64,000 nucleotides of DNA from Proteus columbae (GCF_002777965.1 NZ_NGVR01000021.1:47690-111689); one strand, 5' to 3'; numbered from the stretch's first letter, positions 19,951-29,731 are shown. Program-made: numbers and translations. Notes: a model not told the origin generated them from the sequence alone.

Positions 19951-19958
19951 GTTTTTAT

Positions 19959-20002
19959 CTTCCACTTACCAATCAAAAAATAAAGAGATTGATAAGTGGA
20001 AG
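19959..20002 (+). other. Hairpin after hypE, weak or factor-dependent terminator
   Basis: CTTCCACTTACCAATC pairs with GATTGATAAGTGGAAG (one mismatch), with no T-run following. It probably protects or ends the hyb-hyp mRNA. Confidence 0.5.
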
Positions 20003-20121
20003 ACGTTGCCCGTTTGTTACAAAAAAATTGTTATAACGCAAATTTCTCTCATTTATCTGAATTCTGACTCTTTGATAAAAAAATTATCGGAGTAACATGT
20101 TCGCCTCATCCTACTGCGTGG

Positions 20122-20152
20122 AGAGTGTCTCTCGTAGAGGTAAGCTCTAGGA
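20122..20152 (+). promoter_or_regulatory. Double hairpin in the yedE leader
   Basis: GAGAG-TGT-CTCTC is followed at once by a second small stem (AGAGGTAAGCTCT) just before the yedE start. The second stem lies where the ribosome binds, so it may modulate translation. It does not resemble a riboswitch known to me. Confidence 0.3.
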
Positions 20153-20158
20153 AAAAAC

Positions 20159-21385
20159 ATGTCTTGGTCAGAATTTAAATCTCAATACCTGATCCGTTTT
20201 TGGAAGCCTCTTCCAGCAGTAATTGCGGCAGGTATCTTATCAACTTACTATTTTGGTTTAACCGGCACTTTTTGGGCTGTCACTGGTGAGTTTACTCGCT
20301 GGGGTGGTCACGTTATGCAATGGTTTGGCGCTCATCCTGAAGAATGGGGGTATTTTAAAATCATCGGTCTTGAAGGTACGCCATTAACGCGTATTGATGG
20401 TGTGATGATTATCGGGATGTTTGGCGGTTGTATTATGGCAGCTCTTTGGGCCAATAACGTCAAACTTCGTCATCCTCAACATAAAATTCGTATTCTTCAG
20501 GCTGTTCTAGGTGGGATCATTGCAGGCTTTGGTGCTCGTCTAGCAATGGGTTGTAACCTTGCTGCCTTCTTTACTGGTATTCCTCAGTTCTCTTTGCATG
20601 CGTGGTTTTTTGCGGTTGCAACGGCAGTTGGTTCTTACTTTGGCGCCAAGTTATCATTGATGCCTTTGTTTCGTATTCCAGTAAAACTGCAAAAAGTCAG
20701 CCAAGCTTCACCTATCACTCAAGATAAACAACGTGCGAAACGTCGCTTTAGATTGGGAATGGTTATCTTTTTTGCCATGATTGCGTGGTCTTTAATTATT
20801 CTCTTTGATTCACCAAAATTGGGCTTCGCCATGCTAGGCGGTATTGGTTTTGGTATTTTAATTGAACGTGCGCAAATCTGTTTTACGTCTGCTTTCCGTG
20901 ACTTATGGATAACAGGCAGAACCCATATGGCAAAAGCGATTATCATCGGTATGGCGGTGAGTGCCATTGGGATCTTTAGCTATGTCCAATTAGGTGCAGC
21001 ACCTAAAATTATGTGGGCAGGACCTAATGCGGTTGTCGGTGGTTTGTTGTTTGGTTTTGGTATTGTGCTTGCTGGTGGGTGTGAAACTGGCTGGATGTAT
21101 CGCGCTGTTGAAGGTCAAATTCATTTTTGGTGGGTAGGATTAGGTAATGTGATTGGTTCGACGTTACTGGCTTATTATTGGGATGACTTTTCAGCCATCT
21201 TAGCAACCGATTATGACAAAATTAATTTACTTGATACTTTTGGGCCAGTAGGTGGATTAGGCGTGACATATCTGATGTTGGGTCTGTCATTTGTGTTGTT
21301 GCTTTGGTGGGAAAAACATTTCTTCCGTAAAAAAGCACAGCAAGCACACTCTATTTCAACCCAGATTAATAAGGAAATCGCATGA
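20159..21385 (+). CDS. yedE: YedE, YeeE/YedE-family sulfur-compound transporter
   Basis: 408 residues and about ten membrane helices. Duplicated pore motifs with reactive cysteines (GFGARLAMGCNLAAFFTGI and GIVLAGGCETGWMYRA) are those of the TsuA-type thiosulfate channel family. ERAQICFTSAFRD is another family block. The protein follows E. coli YedE closely throughout. It overlaps yedF by four bases, so the transporter is coupled to a TusA-like sulfur carrier. NCBI-style annotation sometimes links the pair to selenium metabolism; substrate is not settled from sequence. Confidence 0.92.
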   Translation: MSWSEFKSQYLIRFWKPLPAVIAAGILSTYYFGLTGTFWAVTGEFTRWGGHVMQWFGAHPEEWGYFKIIGLEGTPLTRIDGVMIIGMFGGCIMAALWANNVKLRHPQHKIRILQAVLGGIIAGFGARLAMGCNLAAFFTGIPQFSLHAWFFAVATAVGSYFGAKLSLMPLFRIPVKLQKVSQASPITQDKQRAKRRFRLGMVIFFAMIAWSLIILFDSPKLGFAMLGGIGFGILIERAQICFTSAFRDLWITGRTHMAKAIIIGMAVSAIGIFSYVQLGAAPKIMWAGPNAVVGGLLFGFGIVLAGGCETGWMYRAVEGQIHFWWVGLGNVIGSTLLAYYWDDFSAILATDYDKINLLDTFGPVGGLGVTYLMLGLSFVLLLWWEKHFFRKKAQQAHSISTQINKEIA

Positions 21386-21624
21386 GCCAGAAAGATACCA
21401 TTATTCCTGATTATCGTTTAGATATGGTTGGCGAACCTTGTCCGTATCCAGCAGTCGCGACATTGGAAGCTATGCCATCATTGAAAAAAGGCGAGATTTT
21501 GGAAGTTGTGAGTGATTGCCCTCAATCAATCAACAATATTCCACTTGATGCGAAAAATTACGGTTATACCGTGTTAGATATTCAACAAGATGGTCCGACG
21601 ATCCGTTATTTAATTCAAAAATAA
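21382..21624 (+). CDS. yedF: YedF, TusA-like sulfur-carrier protein
   Basis: 80 residues. The TusA/SirA motif with the persulfide cysteine is present (DMVGEPCPYPAVATLEAM), and the C-terminus (PQSINNIPLDAKNYGY) matches E. coli YedF. It presumably accepts sulfur imported by YedE. Confidence 0.94.
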   Translation: MSQKDTIIPDYRLDMVGEPCPYPAVATLEAMPSLKKGEILEVVSDCPQSINNIPLDAKNYGYTVLDIQQDGPTIRYLIQK

Positions 21625-21644
21625 TCTTTATTTTTCATTAAATA

Positions 21645-21684
21645 AAAAAACAGCCTATACATAGAGAATGATAGGCTGTTTTCT
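21645..21684. terminator. Bidirectional terminator yedF / rdgC
   Basis: AACAGCCTAT-N12-ATAGGCTGTT with A7 before and TTTTC after, between convergent genes. Confidence 0.8.
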
Positions 21685-21696
21685 TGAATAATATTA

Positions 21697-22605
21697 TTAC
21701 TCTGCTTCGCCGCCTAGGACTTCGGTGACTCGTTGAATTAAAGCGCTGAGTTCACCCGTCATTAAAATAAAGTCGGCATCAAAACGTTGGGCAAAATCGG
21801 CTTTATCAATATCATCATTTTGCTCACGTAAAGTTTCACTGAATTTAATGCGTTTGATTGAACCATCATCACAAAGCATAAACTGAAGGCGATCTTCCCA
21901 ATCTACAGAAAGTTTGGTGACAAATTTACCTGCTTCAATATGTGTCGCAATTTCGTCAGAAACTAATTCTTGTTTTTTACAACGAATAACGCCACCTTCA
22001 TCTAGCACAGCTTTTAGTTCTGCTTCATCCATCAAGGTAAAACCGGCTGGGAGTTCTCCAGATCGTACCCACTCTGTCATTTTTAATTCAACGGATTCAT
22101 TAAAGTTTAGTGGAACTACAGGTAATGAACCCAAGGTTTTACGTAACAATGCTAAATTGTCTTCGGCACGTTTTGCACTGCCTGAATCAACAATAACGAG
22201 TTGTTTTTCTAAATCTAGCCAAATAAATGTTTGTGAAAATTTACTAAATGCACGAGGAAGCAGAGTATGCACCACTTCATCTTTTAAGGTGGCTTTCTCT
22301 GTTTTTTTTAGTTTACGACCTTGCTCACCTTCAAGTTTTTCAACTTTGTCTTGCAGTGCTTGTTTAATGACTGTCGCAGGTAAAATTTTGTCTTCTTTTC
22401 GTGCACACATCATGACTTGTTTGCCAGCAACATGGATAAGCGCTTCACCACGATCACCCATCGGCGAAACCCAACCTGTTCGAGTCATATCTTGGCTACT
22501 ACAAGGTGTGAATGCCAATGAGGTAAGCTGTTGTTCTAACTCATCCATTGACAGTGCTATCTCTTTATTTAAGCGATAGACCAAAATATTTTTAAACCAC
22601 AGCAT
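21697..22605 (-). CDS. rdgC: RdgC, recombination-associated DNA-binding protein
   Basis: 302 residues, the usual size. RdgC forms a ring dimer around double-stranded DNA and restrains RecA. Recognisable parts are [44 protein letters not shown] and [19 protein letters not shown]. It is a single gene, and its position left of sbcCD is as in E. coli. Confidence 0.95.
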   Translation of the reverse strand: MLWFKNILVYRLNKEIALSMDELEQQLTSLAFTPCSSQDMTRTGWVSPMGDRGEALIHVAGKQVMMCARKEDKILPATVIKQALQDKVEKLEGEQGRKLKKTEKATLKDEVVHTLLPRAFSKFSQTFIWLDLEKQLVIVDSGSAKRAEDNLALLRKTLGSLPVVPLNFNESVELKMTEWVRSGELPAGFTLMDEAELKAVLDEGGVIRCKKQELVSDEIATHIEAGKFVTKLSVDWEDRLQFMLCDDGSIKRIKFSETLREQNDDIDKADFAQRFDADFILMTGELSALIQRVTEVLGGEAE

Positions 22606-22839
22606 CTGACATTCCCCTTAATCATTATTTACCGCAATATGATACTGAATGTTTAGGGTATCTAAAAGGTAATATCCCTTAAAAGAAAATCTATATAGTG
22701 TTATTTAATAAAAAGATAAAAAAAGCTGAAACGAATAATTAGTAAATCCAATCTATGATAATGAGTGTTATTCTTATTTGTAGTGAATTGATTAAGAATA
22801 TTAATGATGAAATAACATGATTTTTAGCATAAGCCATTA

Positions 22840-22855
22840 TGTGATAATAATCACA
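22840..22855. promoter_or_regulatory. CRP site 1
   Basis: TGTGATAATAATCACA is a perfect TGTGA-N6-TCACA palindrome. The core TGAT-N4-ATCA also resembles FNR, but the flanking G/C favours CRP. Confidence 0.75.
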
Positions 22856-22954
22856 AGATTTTATTTTTATACTCTTTTTTGTTTACAAACTGAAATCACT
22901 TTCAGATTTATCTCTGCATTAATTTACAAAACAAAAATATTCTTGACTCTCATA

Positions 22955-22970
22955 TGTGATTATTATCACA
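22955..22970. promoter_or_regulatory. CRP site 2
   Basis: TGTGATTATTATCACA is a second perfect TGTGA-N6-TCACA palindrome, 115 bases after the first. Confidence 0.75.
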
Positions 22971-23011
22971 AAATCAGGAAAATGTAAGGGGGGCTTTTTC
23001 ATAATTAACAA

Positions 23012-23027
23012 GGTGATTAAGATCACA
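23012..23027. promoter_or_regulatory. CRP-like site 3
   Basis: GGTGATTAAGATCACA has nine of ten conserved positions and is 57 bases after site 2. Confidence 0.6.
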
Positions 23028-23523
23028 AATATTGATCTTTTTTTTTCAAATATCGTTAAAAGAGCACGATTGGGCTTTTTATATTAACCATTGTAATAAT
23101 TTAGATTTTGTAATGTTTCATTGGGTTTTGTTGTTACTTGTACGTATTGATTAGATATTGTGATTGAATGGCATTCTTATGCTTCTCTTTTTAATATTTA
23201 CAGATAATTATTCTTTTTATGATGGAGTGTTACTCGTTACCACCAGTTAAATTGTATTTAAATTCGACTTTGCCTTTATTTAAATAAGAAATAAATATAA
23301 AGATAAAAAATTATTAATTAGGAATAAAAATATTTAAATCTTTAGTGTTATTTATTTAGTGGTTAAAATTAATACTTCCTTTTAAATATATTAAATAGGG
23401 GGATAAATTTTTTATTAGCAAAAAAAAGAGTCTTATAAAGAAATGAAATATAAAAGAAAAATCCAAAAATGCTATTTTTAAAAAGTTGATTAAGTTCAAA
23501 AAACACGTATCTTTACCTTTAAT

Positions 23524-23590
23524 TGTGATACCTATCACTTGGGTATGTAACCATGAAAATGCACATTGGTGTAATTGTGGGCTACATCAC
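23524..23590. promoter_or_regulatory. CRP-like sites 4 and 5
   Basis: TGTGATACCTATCACT (23524-23539) and the weaker TGTGGGCTACATCACG (23575-23590), spaced 51 bases centre to centre. Confidence 0.4.
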
Positions 23591-23840
23591 GAAAGTAGGG
23601 CTTTTTTTTGAGTAACATGCCATCGAAAACTCAATGATTGATTTCTTTTCCTGACAGAAATAAAAGCAATACCCTTATTTAAATATAATGAGGATATTAT
23701 TTTTGTGTCTTATTGGTGATTACGTCTGTGTCAAGGAAATTAAAACCTTTAAGAAGATTTTGTAGAGTCATAATTAGTAGCTATAAAAATTATCAATTGT
23801 GAGAGCGATTTTCTTTTTCGAAATTCGTGGCAGAGATCTT

Positions 23841-23869
23841 TTGTCTGAATCTCAGGTCAACTATATACG
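23841..23869 (+). promoter_or_regulatory. Candidate sigma-70 promoter of the porin gene
   Basis: TTGTCT, a 17-base spacer, then TATACG. This would start transcription near 23876, about 58 bases before the porin ATG. Confidence 0.45.
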
Positions 23870-23933
23870 GCGGTATTATTTTTGACCTTAAAGAAAATCA
23901 TAAAACTATAGAAAATAGATGGGTATTTTAATC

Positions 23934-25127
23934 ATGAAAAGCTTGAAGCCTCTAGCAGCACTGGTTGGTTTGTTGGTTCTTTCTGGATCAGCAAACGCGG
24001 TAAACGTGTATAACGATAAAGGTACACGTTTTGATGTAAATGGTCAGTTCCGTTTAAAAACACAAGTGACCAGCCAAAATCATGAAATGAAAATGAATGA
24101 TGATGGTAGCCGTATCGGTTTCTTCGGTTCACACGAACTGACTAACGATATCAAAGTATTTGGTAAATTAGAGTGGGGTTCAGACACTCAAAAAACTAAC
24201 AGTGAAAACCCTAAATCAAACTTTGAAATGTACAACCGTGTGGGTTATGTCGGCTTCTCTCACCGTGATTATGGTCAAATCCAGTTTGGTCGTACTTATA
24301 TCCCAATCGACTGGGTAAAAAAATCAAGCTACGGCTATGGTAACACGGGTGTATTCTACTTTAGCGATGTATTAGGTCGTTCAGTGGGTTATTCTGGCGG
24401 TGAAACTAGCGTTAATGGTAAATATGTAAACTATAACGGTGTTGGTAAAAACAACTTTATGACCCGTTTACCACAAACCATTTTCTTAGAAACTAACCGT
24501 TATGAAGGCTTTAAATTAGCGGGTACTGTAACTGGTAAATCTGGTGAAGATGGTCGTCGTGTTGCAGGTGATATCACTCGTGCTTACTCATTAGTCGGTT
24601 TTTATAAATCAACTTTCGGTTTAGAGTTTGACGCAGGTTACTCAGCGGCTAAAGGTGAAGCAAATAATTCAGGTCCAAATAAAGACAAAACACCTGAAAA
24701 CAGTATCTTAGCTTTTGGTGCGGAATACTTCTTCCCAGGACGTGAATTCTCTATCGGTTTAGACTATGGTCAATCTCGTGCTAAAAACCCAGGTTTAGCA
24801 CTGTATTCAAACCAAGCTCCACGTGGCTGGAACTCAGTGAAAGGCGACTGGAAAGCAGATTTATATGGTGTTGGTGTAAAATGGCACTGGGATCGTATTG
24901 AAAGTGGTATGTATGCGGGTTACTACCTGCGTGATGGCGATGCCAATACATTCAACTACAAAAAAGAAACCTATACTATGGGTGTAGATAAACGTTTTGC
25001 GGTATCTAAATACAACAACTTACGTTTATTCGCAGAAGTTGCATATGATGATGCACGTAGCGAAAACCCAAAATATGAAGATAAAAAACAATATATCTTC
25101 GAAACTGGTATGCGTCTGTACTTCTAG
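23934..25127 (+). CDS. General-porin-family outer-membrane porin
   Basis: 397 residues. It has a signal peptide (MKSLKPLAALVGLLVLSGSANA, cut before VNVYNDKG), alternating beta strands and a terminal Phe (GMRLYF), all typical of OmpC/OmpF-type trimeric porins. The family start FDVNGQFRLKTQV and an L3-like constriction-loop segment (GNTGVFYFSDVLGRSVGY) are present, but the loops diverge from OmpC/OmpF. The frame extends five codons upstream to 23919, but the ATG at 23934 gives a proper signal peptide. Being first in a locus of RNA- and nucleotide-degrading enzymes, it may let nucleotides or nucleosides in; this is inference from context. Confidence 0.85.
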   Translation: MKSLKPLAALVGLLVLSGSANAVNVYNDKGTRFDVNGQFRLKTQVTSQNHEMKMNDDGSRIGFFGSHELTNDIKVFGKLEWGSDTQKTNSENPKSNFEMYNRVGYVGFSHRDYGQIQFGRTYIPIDWVKKSSYGYGNTGVFYFSDVLGRSVGYSGGETSVNGKYVNYNGVGKNNFMTRLPQTIFLETNRYEGFKLAGTVTGKSGEDGRRVAGDITRAYSLVGFYKSTFGLEFDAGYSAAKGEANNSGPNKDKTPENSILAFGAEYFFPGREFSIGLDYGQSRAKNPGLALYSNQAPRGWNSVKGDWKADLYGVGVKWHWDRIESGMYAGYYLRDGDANTFNYKKETYTMGVDKRFAVSKYNNLRLFAEVAYDDARSENPKYEDKKQYIFETGMRLYF

Positions 25128-25165
25128 TCCTGACAAAAGCATTACCGTTTGATAGAAGTAACCAA

Positions 25166-25187
25166 AGGAGAGCGATTTCGCTCTCCT
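25166..25187 (+). other. Intercistronic hairpin porin / cpdB
   Basis: AGGAGAGCGA-TT-TCGCTCTCCT is a perfect ten-pair stem without T-run. It probably protects the abundant porin mRNA or partially terminates, lowering cpdB expression. Confidence 0.6.
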
Positions 25188-25213
25188 GTTAACCAATATA
25201 TAAGGGGTGTGTA

Positions 25214-27169
25214 ATGGTTAAGAATGTGTTGAAAATTTCAACATTAGCAATGTTTGTCGCATTCAACGTGAATGCTGCGACAGTCGATCTTCGTATTATG
25301 GAGACGTCTGATGTTCACAGTAACTTAATCGACTTTGACTACTTCAAAGACAAACCAACAGAACAGTTTGGTTATGTCCGTACTGCTAATTTAATTAAAG
25401 CAGCAAAAGCTGAAGCAACCAATGCGATTTTAGTTGATAACGGCGACTTGATCCAAGGTAGCCCACTGGCTGACTATCAAGCAGCTAAAGGCTTAGAAAA
25501 AGGCGAATCTCATCCAGCTCACCAGCTGATGAACACCATGGGCTACACAGTAGGTAACTTTGGTAACCATGAATTTAACTATGGTTTAGATTACCTGAAA
25601 AAAGCCATTGCTGGTGCTAAATTCCCTTACATCAACGCCAACGTGATGGATGCGAAAACAGGCAAAAACTATTTCACACCTTATATCATTGTTGATACAC
25701 CAGTAAAAGATCGTGATGGTAAAGAACACACTATCAAGATTGGTTATATCGGCTTCGTACCACCACAGATTTTAATCTGGGATAAAGCCAATCTGGATGG
25801 TAAGGTCGTTGTAAACGATATTACAGAAACAGCGAGAAAATTCGTCCCTCAAATGAAAAAAGAGGGTGCTGATCTGATTGTGGCTATTCCTCACTCTGGT
25901 TTCGCGTCAGAGCCGTACAAAGCAATGGCTGAAAACTCTGTTTATTATTTAAGCGAAGTTGAAGGTATCAATGCAATCATGTTTGGTCACGCTCATGGCG
26001 TATTCCCAAGCAAAGAATTTGAAGGCATTAAAGGTGTAGATACAGCGAAAGGTACTGTAAACGGTGTTCCTGCTGTTATGCCTGGTCAATGGGGTGATCA
26101 CTTAGGTGTCGTTGATATGGTTATCAATAACGACAGCGGTAAATGGGTGATGACTGAAGCAACCGGTGAAGCACGTCCTATCTTTGATAAAGCAAACAAA
26201 AAAGCATTAGTTGAACGTGATGCTGAATTAGCGCAAATCATTGAAAAAGCACACCAAGGTACCCGTGATTTCGTGGGTAAACACATTGGTAAAGCGTCTG
26301 CCAATATGTACAGCTTCTTAGCTTTAGTACAAAGTGATCCAACTGTACAAATCGTTAATGATGCGCAAGTTGATTACACCAAACACTTTATTCAAGGTGA
26401 TCCGAACTTAGACGGTTTACCAGTATTAGGTGCTGCTGCGCCATTTAAAGCGGGTGGTCGTAAAAATGCACCAGCAGACTTCGTAGAAGTTGAAAAAGGT
26501 GACTTAACATTCCGTAACGCTGCAGACTTATACCTGTATCCAAACACATTAGTGGTTGTTAAAGCGACCGGTGCTGATGTTGTTGAGTGGTTAGAATGTT
26601 CAGCAGGTATGTGGAACCAAGTTGATCCTAATTCCACTAAACCACAAGAACTGATCAACTGGGATGGTTTCCGTACTTATAACTTCGACACCATTAGTGG
26701 TGTGAACTATAAAGTTGACTTAACTCAACCTGCTAAATATGACGTTGATTGCCAAGTCGTTAATAAAGATGCGAATCGTATCAAAGAAGTGACTTATGAA
26801 GGCAAGCCAATTGATCCTAAAGCAACATTCCTGATCGCAACCAATAACTACCGTGGATACGGCGGTAAGTTTGCTGGTACTGGTGAAGCAAATATTGCGT
26901 TCGCATCTCCAGATGAAAACCGTGCAATCTTAGCTTCTTACATTGCTAAACAAACGAAAGAAAAAGGCGAAGTTGCAACTAAAGCCGCTAACAACTGGTC
27001 ATTCTTACCTATTAAGACTGACAAAGCGTTAGATGTACGTTTTGAAACGTCGCCAAGTGAAAAAGCGGCTGCATTTATTAAAGATTTCTCTCAATATCCA
27101 ATGACCTTTGTGGAAAATGATGAAATCGGTTTTGCAATTTACAAAATTGATTTAACAGAGAAGAAATAA
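25214..27169 (+). CDS. cpdB: Periplasmic 2',3'-cyclic-nucleotide 2'-phosphodiesterase / 3'-nucleotidase
   Basis: 651 residues, with clear similarity to E. coli CpdB (647) along the whole length. A signal peptide ends [11 protein letters not shown]. The metallophosphoesterase domain shows the metal motifs [31 protein letters not shown] and FGHAHGVFP. The C-terminal nucleotide-binding domain contains [22 protein letters not shown] and [11 protein letters not shown]. It turns 2',3'-cyclic NMPs, the products of RNase T2-type cleavage, into 3'-NMPs and then nucleosides. The gene makes biochemical sense directly before an RNase T2 gene. Confidence 0.96.
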   Translation: MVKNVLKISTLAMFVAFNVNAATVDLRIMETSDVHSNLIDFDYFKDKPTEQFGYVRTANLIKAAKAEATNAILVDNGDLIQGSPLADYQAAKGLEKGESHPAHQLMNTMGYTVGNFGNHEFNYGLDYLKKAIAGAKFPYINANVMDAKTGKNYFTPYIIVDTPVKDRDGKEHTIKIGYIGFVPPQILIWDKANLDGKVVVNDITETARKFVPQMKKEGADLIVAIPHSGFASEPYKAMAENSVYYLSEVEGINAIMFGHAHGVFPSKEFEGIKGVDTAKGTVNGVPAVMPGQWGDHLGVVDMVINNDSGKWVMTEATGEARPIFDKANKKALVERDAELAQIIEKAHQGTRDFVGKHIGKASANMYSFLALVQSDPTVQIVNDAQVDYTKHFIQGDPNLDGLPVLGAAAPFKAGGRKNAPADFVEVEKGDLTFRNAADLYLYPNTLVVVKATGADVVEWLECSAGMWNQVDPNSTKPQELINWDGFRTYNFDTISGVNYKVDLTQPAKYDVDCQVVNKDANRIKEVTYEGKPIDPKATFLIATNNYRGYGGKFAGTGEANIAFASPDENRAILASYIAKQTKEKGEVATKAANNWSFLPIKTDKALDVRFETSPSEKAAAFIKDFSQYPMTFVENDEIGFAIYKIDLTEKK

Positions 27170-27176
27170 GCCATTA

Positions 27177-27202
27177 AAGCCTGTCCATTCTGGGCAGGCT
27201 TC
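27177..27202 (+). other. Intercistronic hairpin cpdB / RNase T2 gene
   Basis: AAGCCTG and CAGGCTT flank a loop region (with inner CC/GG pairs). Only a broken T-tract follows, so read-through to the next gene is expected. Confidence 0.5.
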
Positions 27203-27255
27203 TCTTACCTTTTTGAACCAAAAGAGTAAAACTTATTGCTCTTTAAGGGGATTTT

Positions 27256-28032
27256 ATGCGCTTTATGAAGCTATTACCTGCTGCTTTTGCTTTAGTGTTA
27301 GCAGGATGTGCAACGCAAGCACCTGAAATTACAGAACCATTAAAACCTCAAGCTAAATTAGTTGAAGGCGTATCTTGTATTTTACCTGATGCACCAACAG
27401 CACCTTACGACTACATTGCTTCTAATGATCGCTATGGTCAAAACAGCACGGCATCAACAGATTACTTTAAGTTAGCGATTAACTACTCACCGGCTTTTTG
27501 TGATTATAAAAGTAATAATATTAAGCGTTTAAATAACGACAATGAAAAAGATCGTGCAAAACGTGAGTATGATAAATTTGAAATCCAATGCTTCTCAGAT
27601 AATAAATTTGGTTGGATTGTTCATGGGCTGTGGGCTGAAACTTGTGATGGTAAATCATGGGAAGAGTGCCGCGATTGGAAAGACATACGCAAGCATCCTC
27701 GTTTATGTAAAGGTGATTTAGCACCTTTAGAATACTCTGCTATCAAACCATATCTGTGTGATTCTCCGGGTATCGACTTACTACAAGGTGAGTGGGAAAA
27801 ACATGGTGTGTGTGCGTTTGATACACCAGATGCATTCTTTGGTAAACAAAAAGAGTTGTATGAAGCGTTAGTATTACCAGAAGGCCGTCCTTCAAACAGT
27901 GCATTGATTAAGTTCTTAAAAGAACACAATCCATCATTGAAGGATAAGGAAATTCAAATTAATCGAGATGAATTCTATATCTGTTATAGCAAAGATTTCG
28001 AAGTCATTGATTGTCCGAAACGTGAATTTTGA
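27256..28032 (+). CDS. RNase T2-family ribonuclease, predicted lipoprotein
   Basis: 258 residues. Both catalytic segments of the RNase T2 family are seen: WIVHGLW (CAS I histidine) near residue 120 and GEWEKHGVC (CAS II Glu, Lys, His) near 180. Cysteines are spaced for several disulfides. T2 enzymes cut single-stranded RNA to 2',3'-cyclic NMPs with little base preference; E. coli RNase I is the soluble periplasmic relative. Here the N-terminus is a lipoprotein signal (FALVLAGC, lipidated Cys near 18) followed by Ala-Thr, so the enzyme should be tied to the outer membrane. The start at 27256 has AAGGGGA before it. It lies between cpdB and a 5'-nucleotidase gene. Confidence 0.92.
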   Translation: MRFMKLLPAAFALVLAGCATQAPEITEPLKPQAKLVEGVSCILPDAPTAPYDYIASNDRYGQNSTASTDYFKLAINYSPAFCDYKSNNIKRLNNDNEKDRAKREYDKFEIQCFSDNKFGWIVHGLWAETCDGKSWEECRDWKDIRKHPRLCKGDLAPLEYSAIKPYLCDSPGIDLLQGEWEKHGVCAFDTPDAFFGKQKELYEALVLPEGRPSNSALIKFLKEHNPSLKDKEIQINRDEFYICYSKDFEVIDCPKREF

Positions 28033-28051
28033 TCTTAGGGATAAATTTTAA

Positions 28052-29674
28052 ATGAACCATAAATATAAACTCGTTGCACTGGCAGTAAGCTCAGTCTTAT
28101 TAGCTGGTTGTGCAAAGAACTACGACGAAGCTAATGTTGTTGATGTGCGTGTTATCGCAATGAACGACTTCCATGGTGCACTAAAAGCGCCAGGTCCTAA
28201 CAAACCTGGTGGCATTGAGCACATGGCAACATTAATCAAAGAAATGAAGAAAGATAACCCGAACAACATCGTTGTTGCTGCGGGTGATATGGTGGGTGCA
28301 AGCCCTCTGTTATCTTCAATGTTCCATGATGAACCTTCTATCGAAGCATTATCATTAGCTGGTTTAGAAGCAACATCGGTGGGTAACCACGAATTTGATA
28401 AAGGTATGGGCGAGTTACTGCGTAAGCAAAACGGTGGCTGTCACCCAGTTACGGGTTGCCAAGGTCCAACTGAATTTAAAGGGGCTGATTTCCAATACTT
28501 ATCAGCAAACGTAACTGTTAATGAAACAGGCAAAACGTTATTCCCTGAATATGTTATCAAAGAATTTAACGGTATTCCTGTTGCCTTTATTGGTGTCACT
28601 TTAGAAGGTACAGCTGCAATCGTAACTCCTAAAGGAACCGAAGGTTTAAGCTTCCATAACGAAGCGAAAACAATCAACGCATTAGTGCCTCAGTTAAAAG
28701 CGCAAGGTGTTCAAGCGATTGGTGTGTTAATCCACGAAGGTGCTGCACAGCGTCGTGACGGTGGTCCTGTGAATATCAACGCATGTAATGGTATTACGGG
28801 TAAAGTTCTGGGTGTTGTTGAGCAATTAGATCCAGCGATTGATTTCGTTGTAACAGGTCACACTCACCAAGCTTACAACTGTACAATTAACGGACGTTCA
28901 GTGACATCAGCGCAATCTAACGGTGCAATGTTAACGCGTATCGACCTGAAATTAGACAAAACAACAAAAGATGTTGTTGATGTTGAAGCACGTAATATTT
29001 GGGTTGATAACCGCAAATATGAAAAAGATCCAGCTGTTACCAAACTGTTAGAAGCTTACGAAAAAATCGCAACCCCATTAGCTAACCGTATCATTGGTAA
29101 GTTAGAAGGTAATTTAACGAAGCAAACTAACGACGCGGGTGAATCTGCACTGGGTCAAGTGATTGCTGATGCGCATTTATACACTGCAAAACCAAAAGAT
29201 GCGGGTGGCGCACAAATCGCATTTATGAACAGCGGTGGTATTCGTGCTGATATGACGGGTGGTGACGTTTCTTATAACGCAATCTACACGGTACAGCCAT
29301 TCTCTAACGTACTGTTAACTCAAACGTTAACAGGTGAGCAAATCAAACGTCTGTTAGAACAACAATGGGATCGCTCACGTCCACAAGTGTTAGCGATTTC
29401 AGGTAACTTCCAGTACACATGGGATAGCAAAGCCTCTAATGGTAACCGTGTTATCGTTGAATCAATGAAAATTGACGGTAAACCAGTCGATATGAAAGCG
29501 AACTACCGTGTTGTGGCTAACGAATACTTAGCAACAGGTGGTAGTAACTTCTCTGTACTGAAAGAAGGTAAAGATCCAGTTTACAGCGTGCCAGATGTTG
29601 ATGCAGTCGTGAAATACTTTGCTGAGCAGTCTCCAATTGCTCAACCAAAAGCGAATAACATCACACGTAAATAA
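28052..29674 (+). CDS. UshA-like 5'-nucleotidase, predicted lipoprotein
   Basis: 540 residues. A lipobox (SSVLLAGC, Cys about 20) is followed by the two-domain 5'-nucleotidase architecture. The metal-binding motifs are AMNDFHGAL, AAGDMVGASP, GNHEFDKGM, LIHEGAAQ and TGHTHQAYN. The substrate domain has NSGGIRADMTGGDVSYN and VANEYLATGGSNF. Relatives (UshA, NadN) remove phosphate from 5'-NMPs and may cleave UDP-sugars or NAD. It is 19 bases after the RNase gene and last in the operon, before a strong terminator. Like the RNase, it should sit on the outer membrane. Confidence 0.9.
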   Translation: MNHKYKLVALAVSSVLLAGCAKNYDEANVVDVRVIAMNDFHGALKAPGPNKPGGIEHMATLIKEMKKDNPNNIVVAAGDMVGASPLLSSMFHDEPSIEALSLAGLEATSVGNHEFDKGMGELLRKQNGGCHPVTGCQGPTEFKGADFQYLSANVTVNETGKTLFPEYVIKEFNGIPVAFIGVTLEGTAAIVTPKGTEGLSFHNEAKTINALVPQLKAQGVQAIGVLIHEGAAQRRDGGPVNINACNGITGKVLGVVEQLDPAIDFVVTGHTHQAYNCTINGRSVTSAQSNGAMLTRIDLKLDKTTKDVVDVEARNIWVDNRKYEKDPAVTKLLEAYEKIATPLANRIIGKLEGNLTKQTNDAGESALGQVIADAHLYTAKPKDAGGAQIAFMNSGGIRADMTGGDVSYNAIYTVQPFSNVLLTQTLTGEQIKRLLEQQWDRSRPQVLAISGNFQYTWDSKASNGNRVIVESMKIDGKPVDMKANYRVVANEYLATGGSNFSVLKEGKDPVYSVPDVDAVVKYFAEQSPIAQPKANNITRK

Positions 29675-29700
29675 CGTATTTTCATACGCCTTGTGAAAAT

Positions 29701-29722
29701 CGCACCTCTTACGAGAGGTGCG
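29701..29722 (+). other. Stable hairpin after the 5'-nucleotidase gene
   Basis: CGCACCTCT-TACG-AGAGGTGCG is a nine-pair GC-rich stem without T-run, just ahead of the true terminator. It probably blocks 3' exonucleases. Confidence 0.55.
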
Positions 29723-29731
29723 TAAATAAAT

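Larger units (their letters stand above)
22606..23933. promoter_or_regulatory. 1.3 kb control region upstream of the porin/RNA-scavenging locus
   Basis: No gene is seen. The region holds three strong and two weaker CRP-type palindromes (listed) and a candidate porin promoter close to the gene. The stretch 23100-23500 is very AT-rich. Confidence 0.6.

Noticed and set aside
22840..23027. FNR sites upstream of the porin locus
   Set aside because: Cores fit TGAT-N4-ATCA, but the outer bases (TGTGA/TCACA) fit CRP better, so they are listed as CRP with FNR as an alternative.
23356..23538. 60-codon minus-strand open frame in the porin control region
   Set aside because: Phe/Leu/Ile-rich product of AT-rich DNA without a ribosome site.
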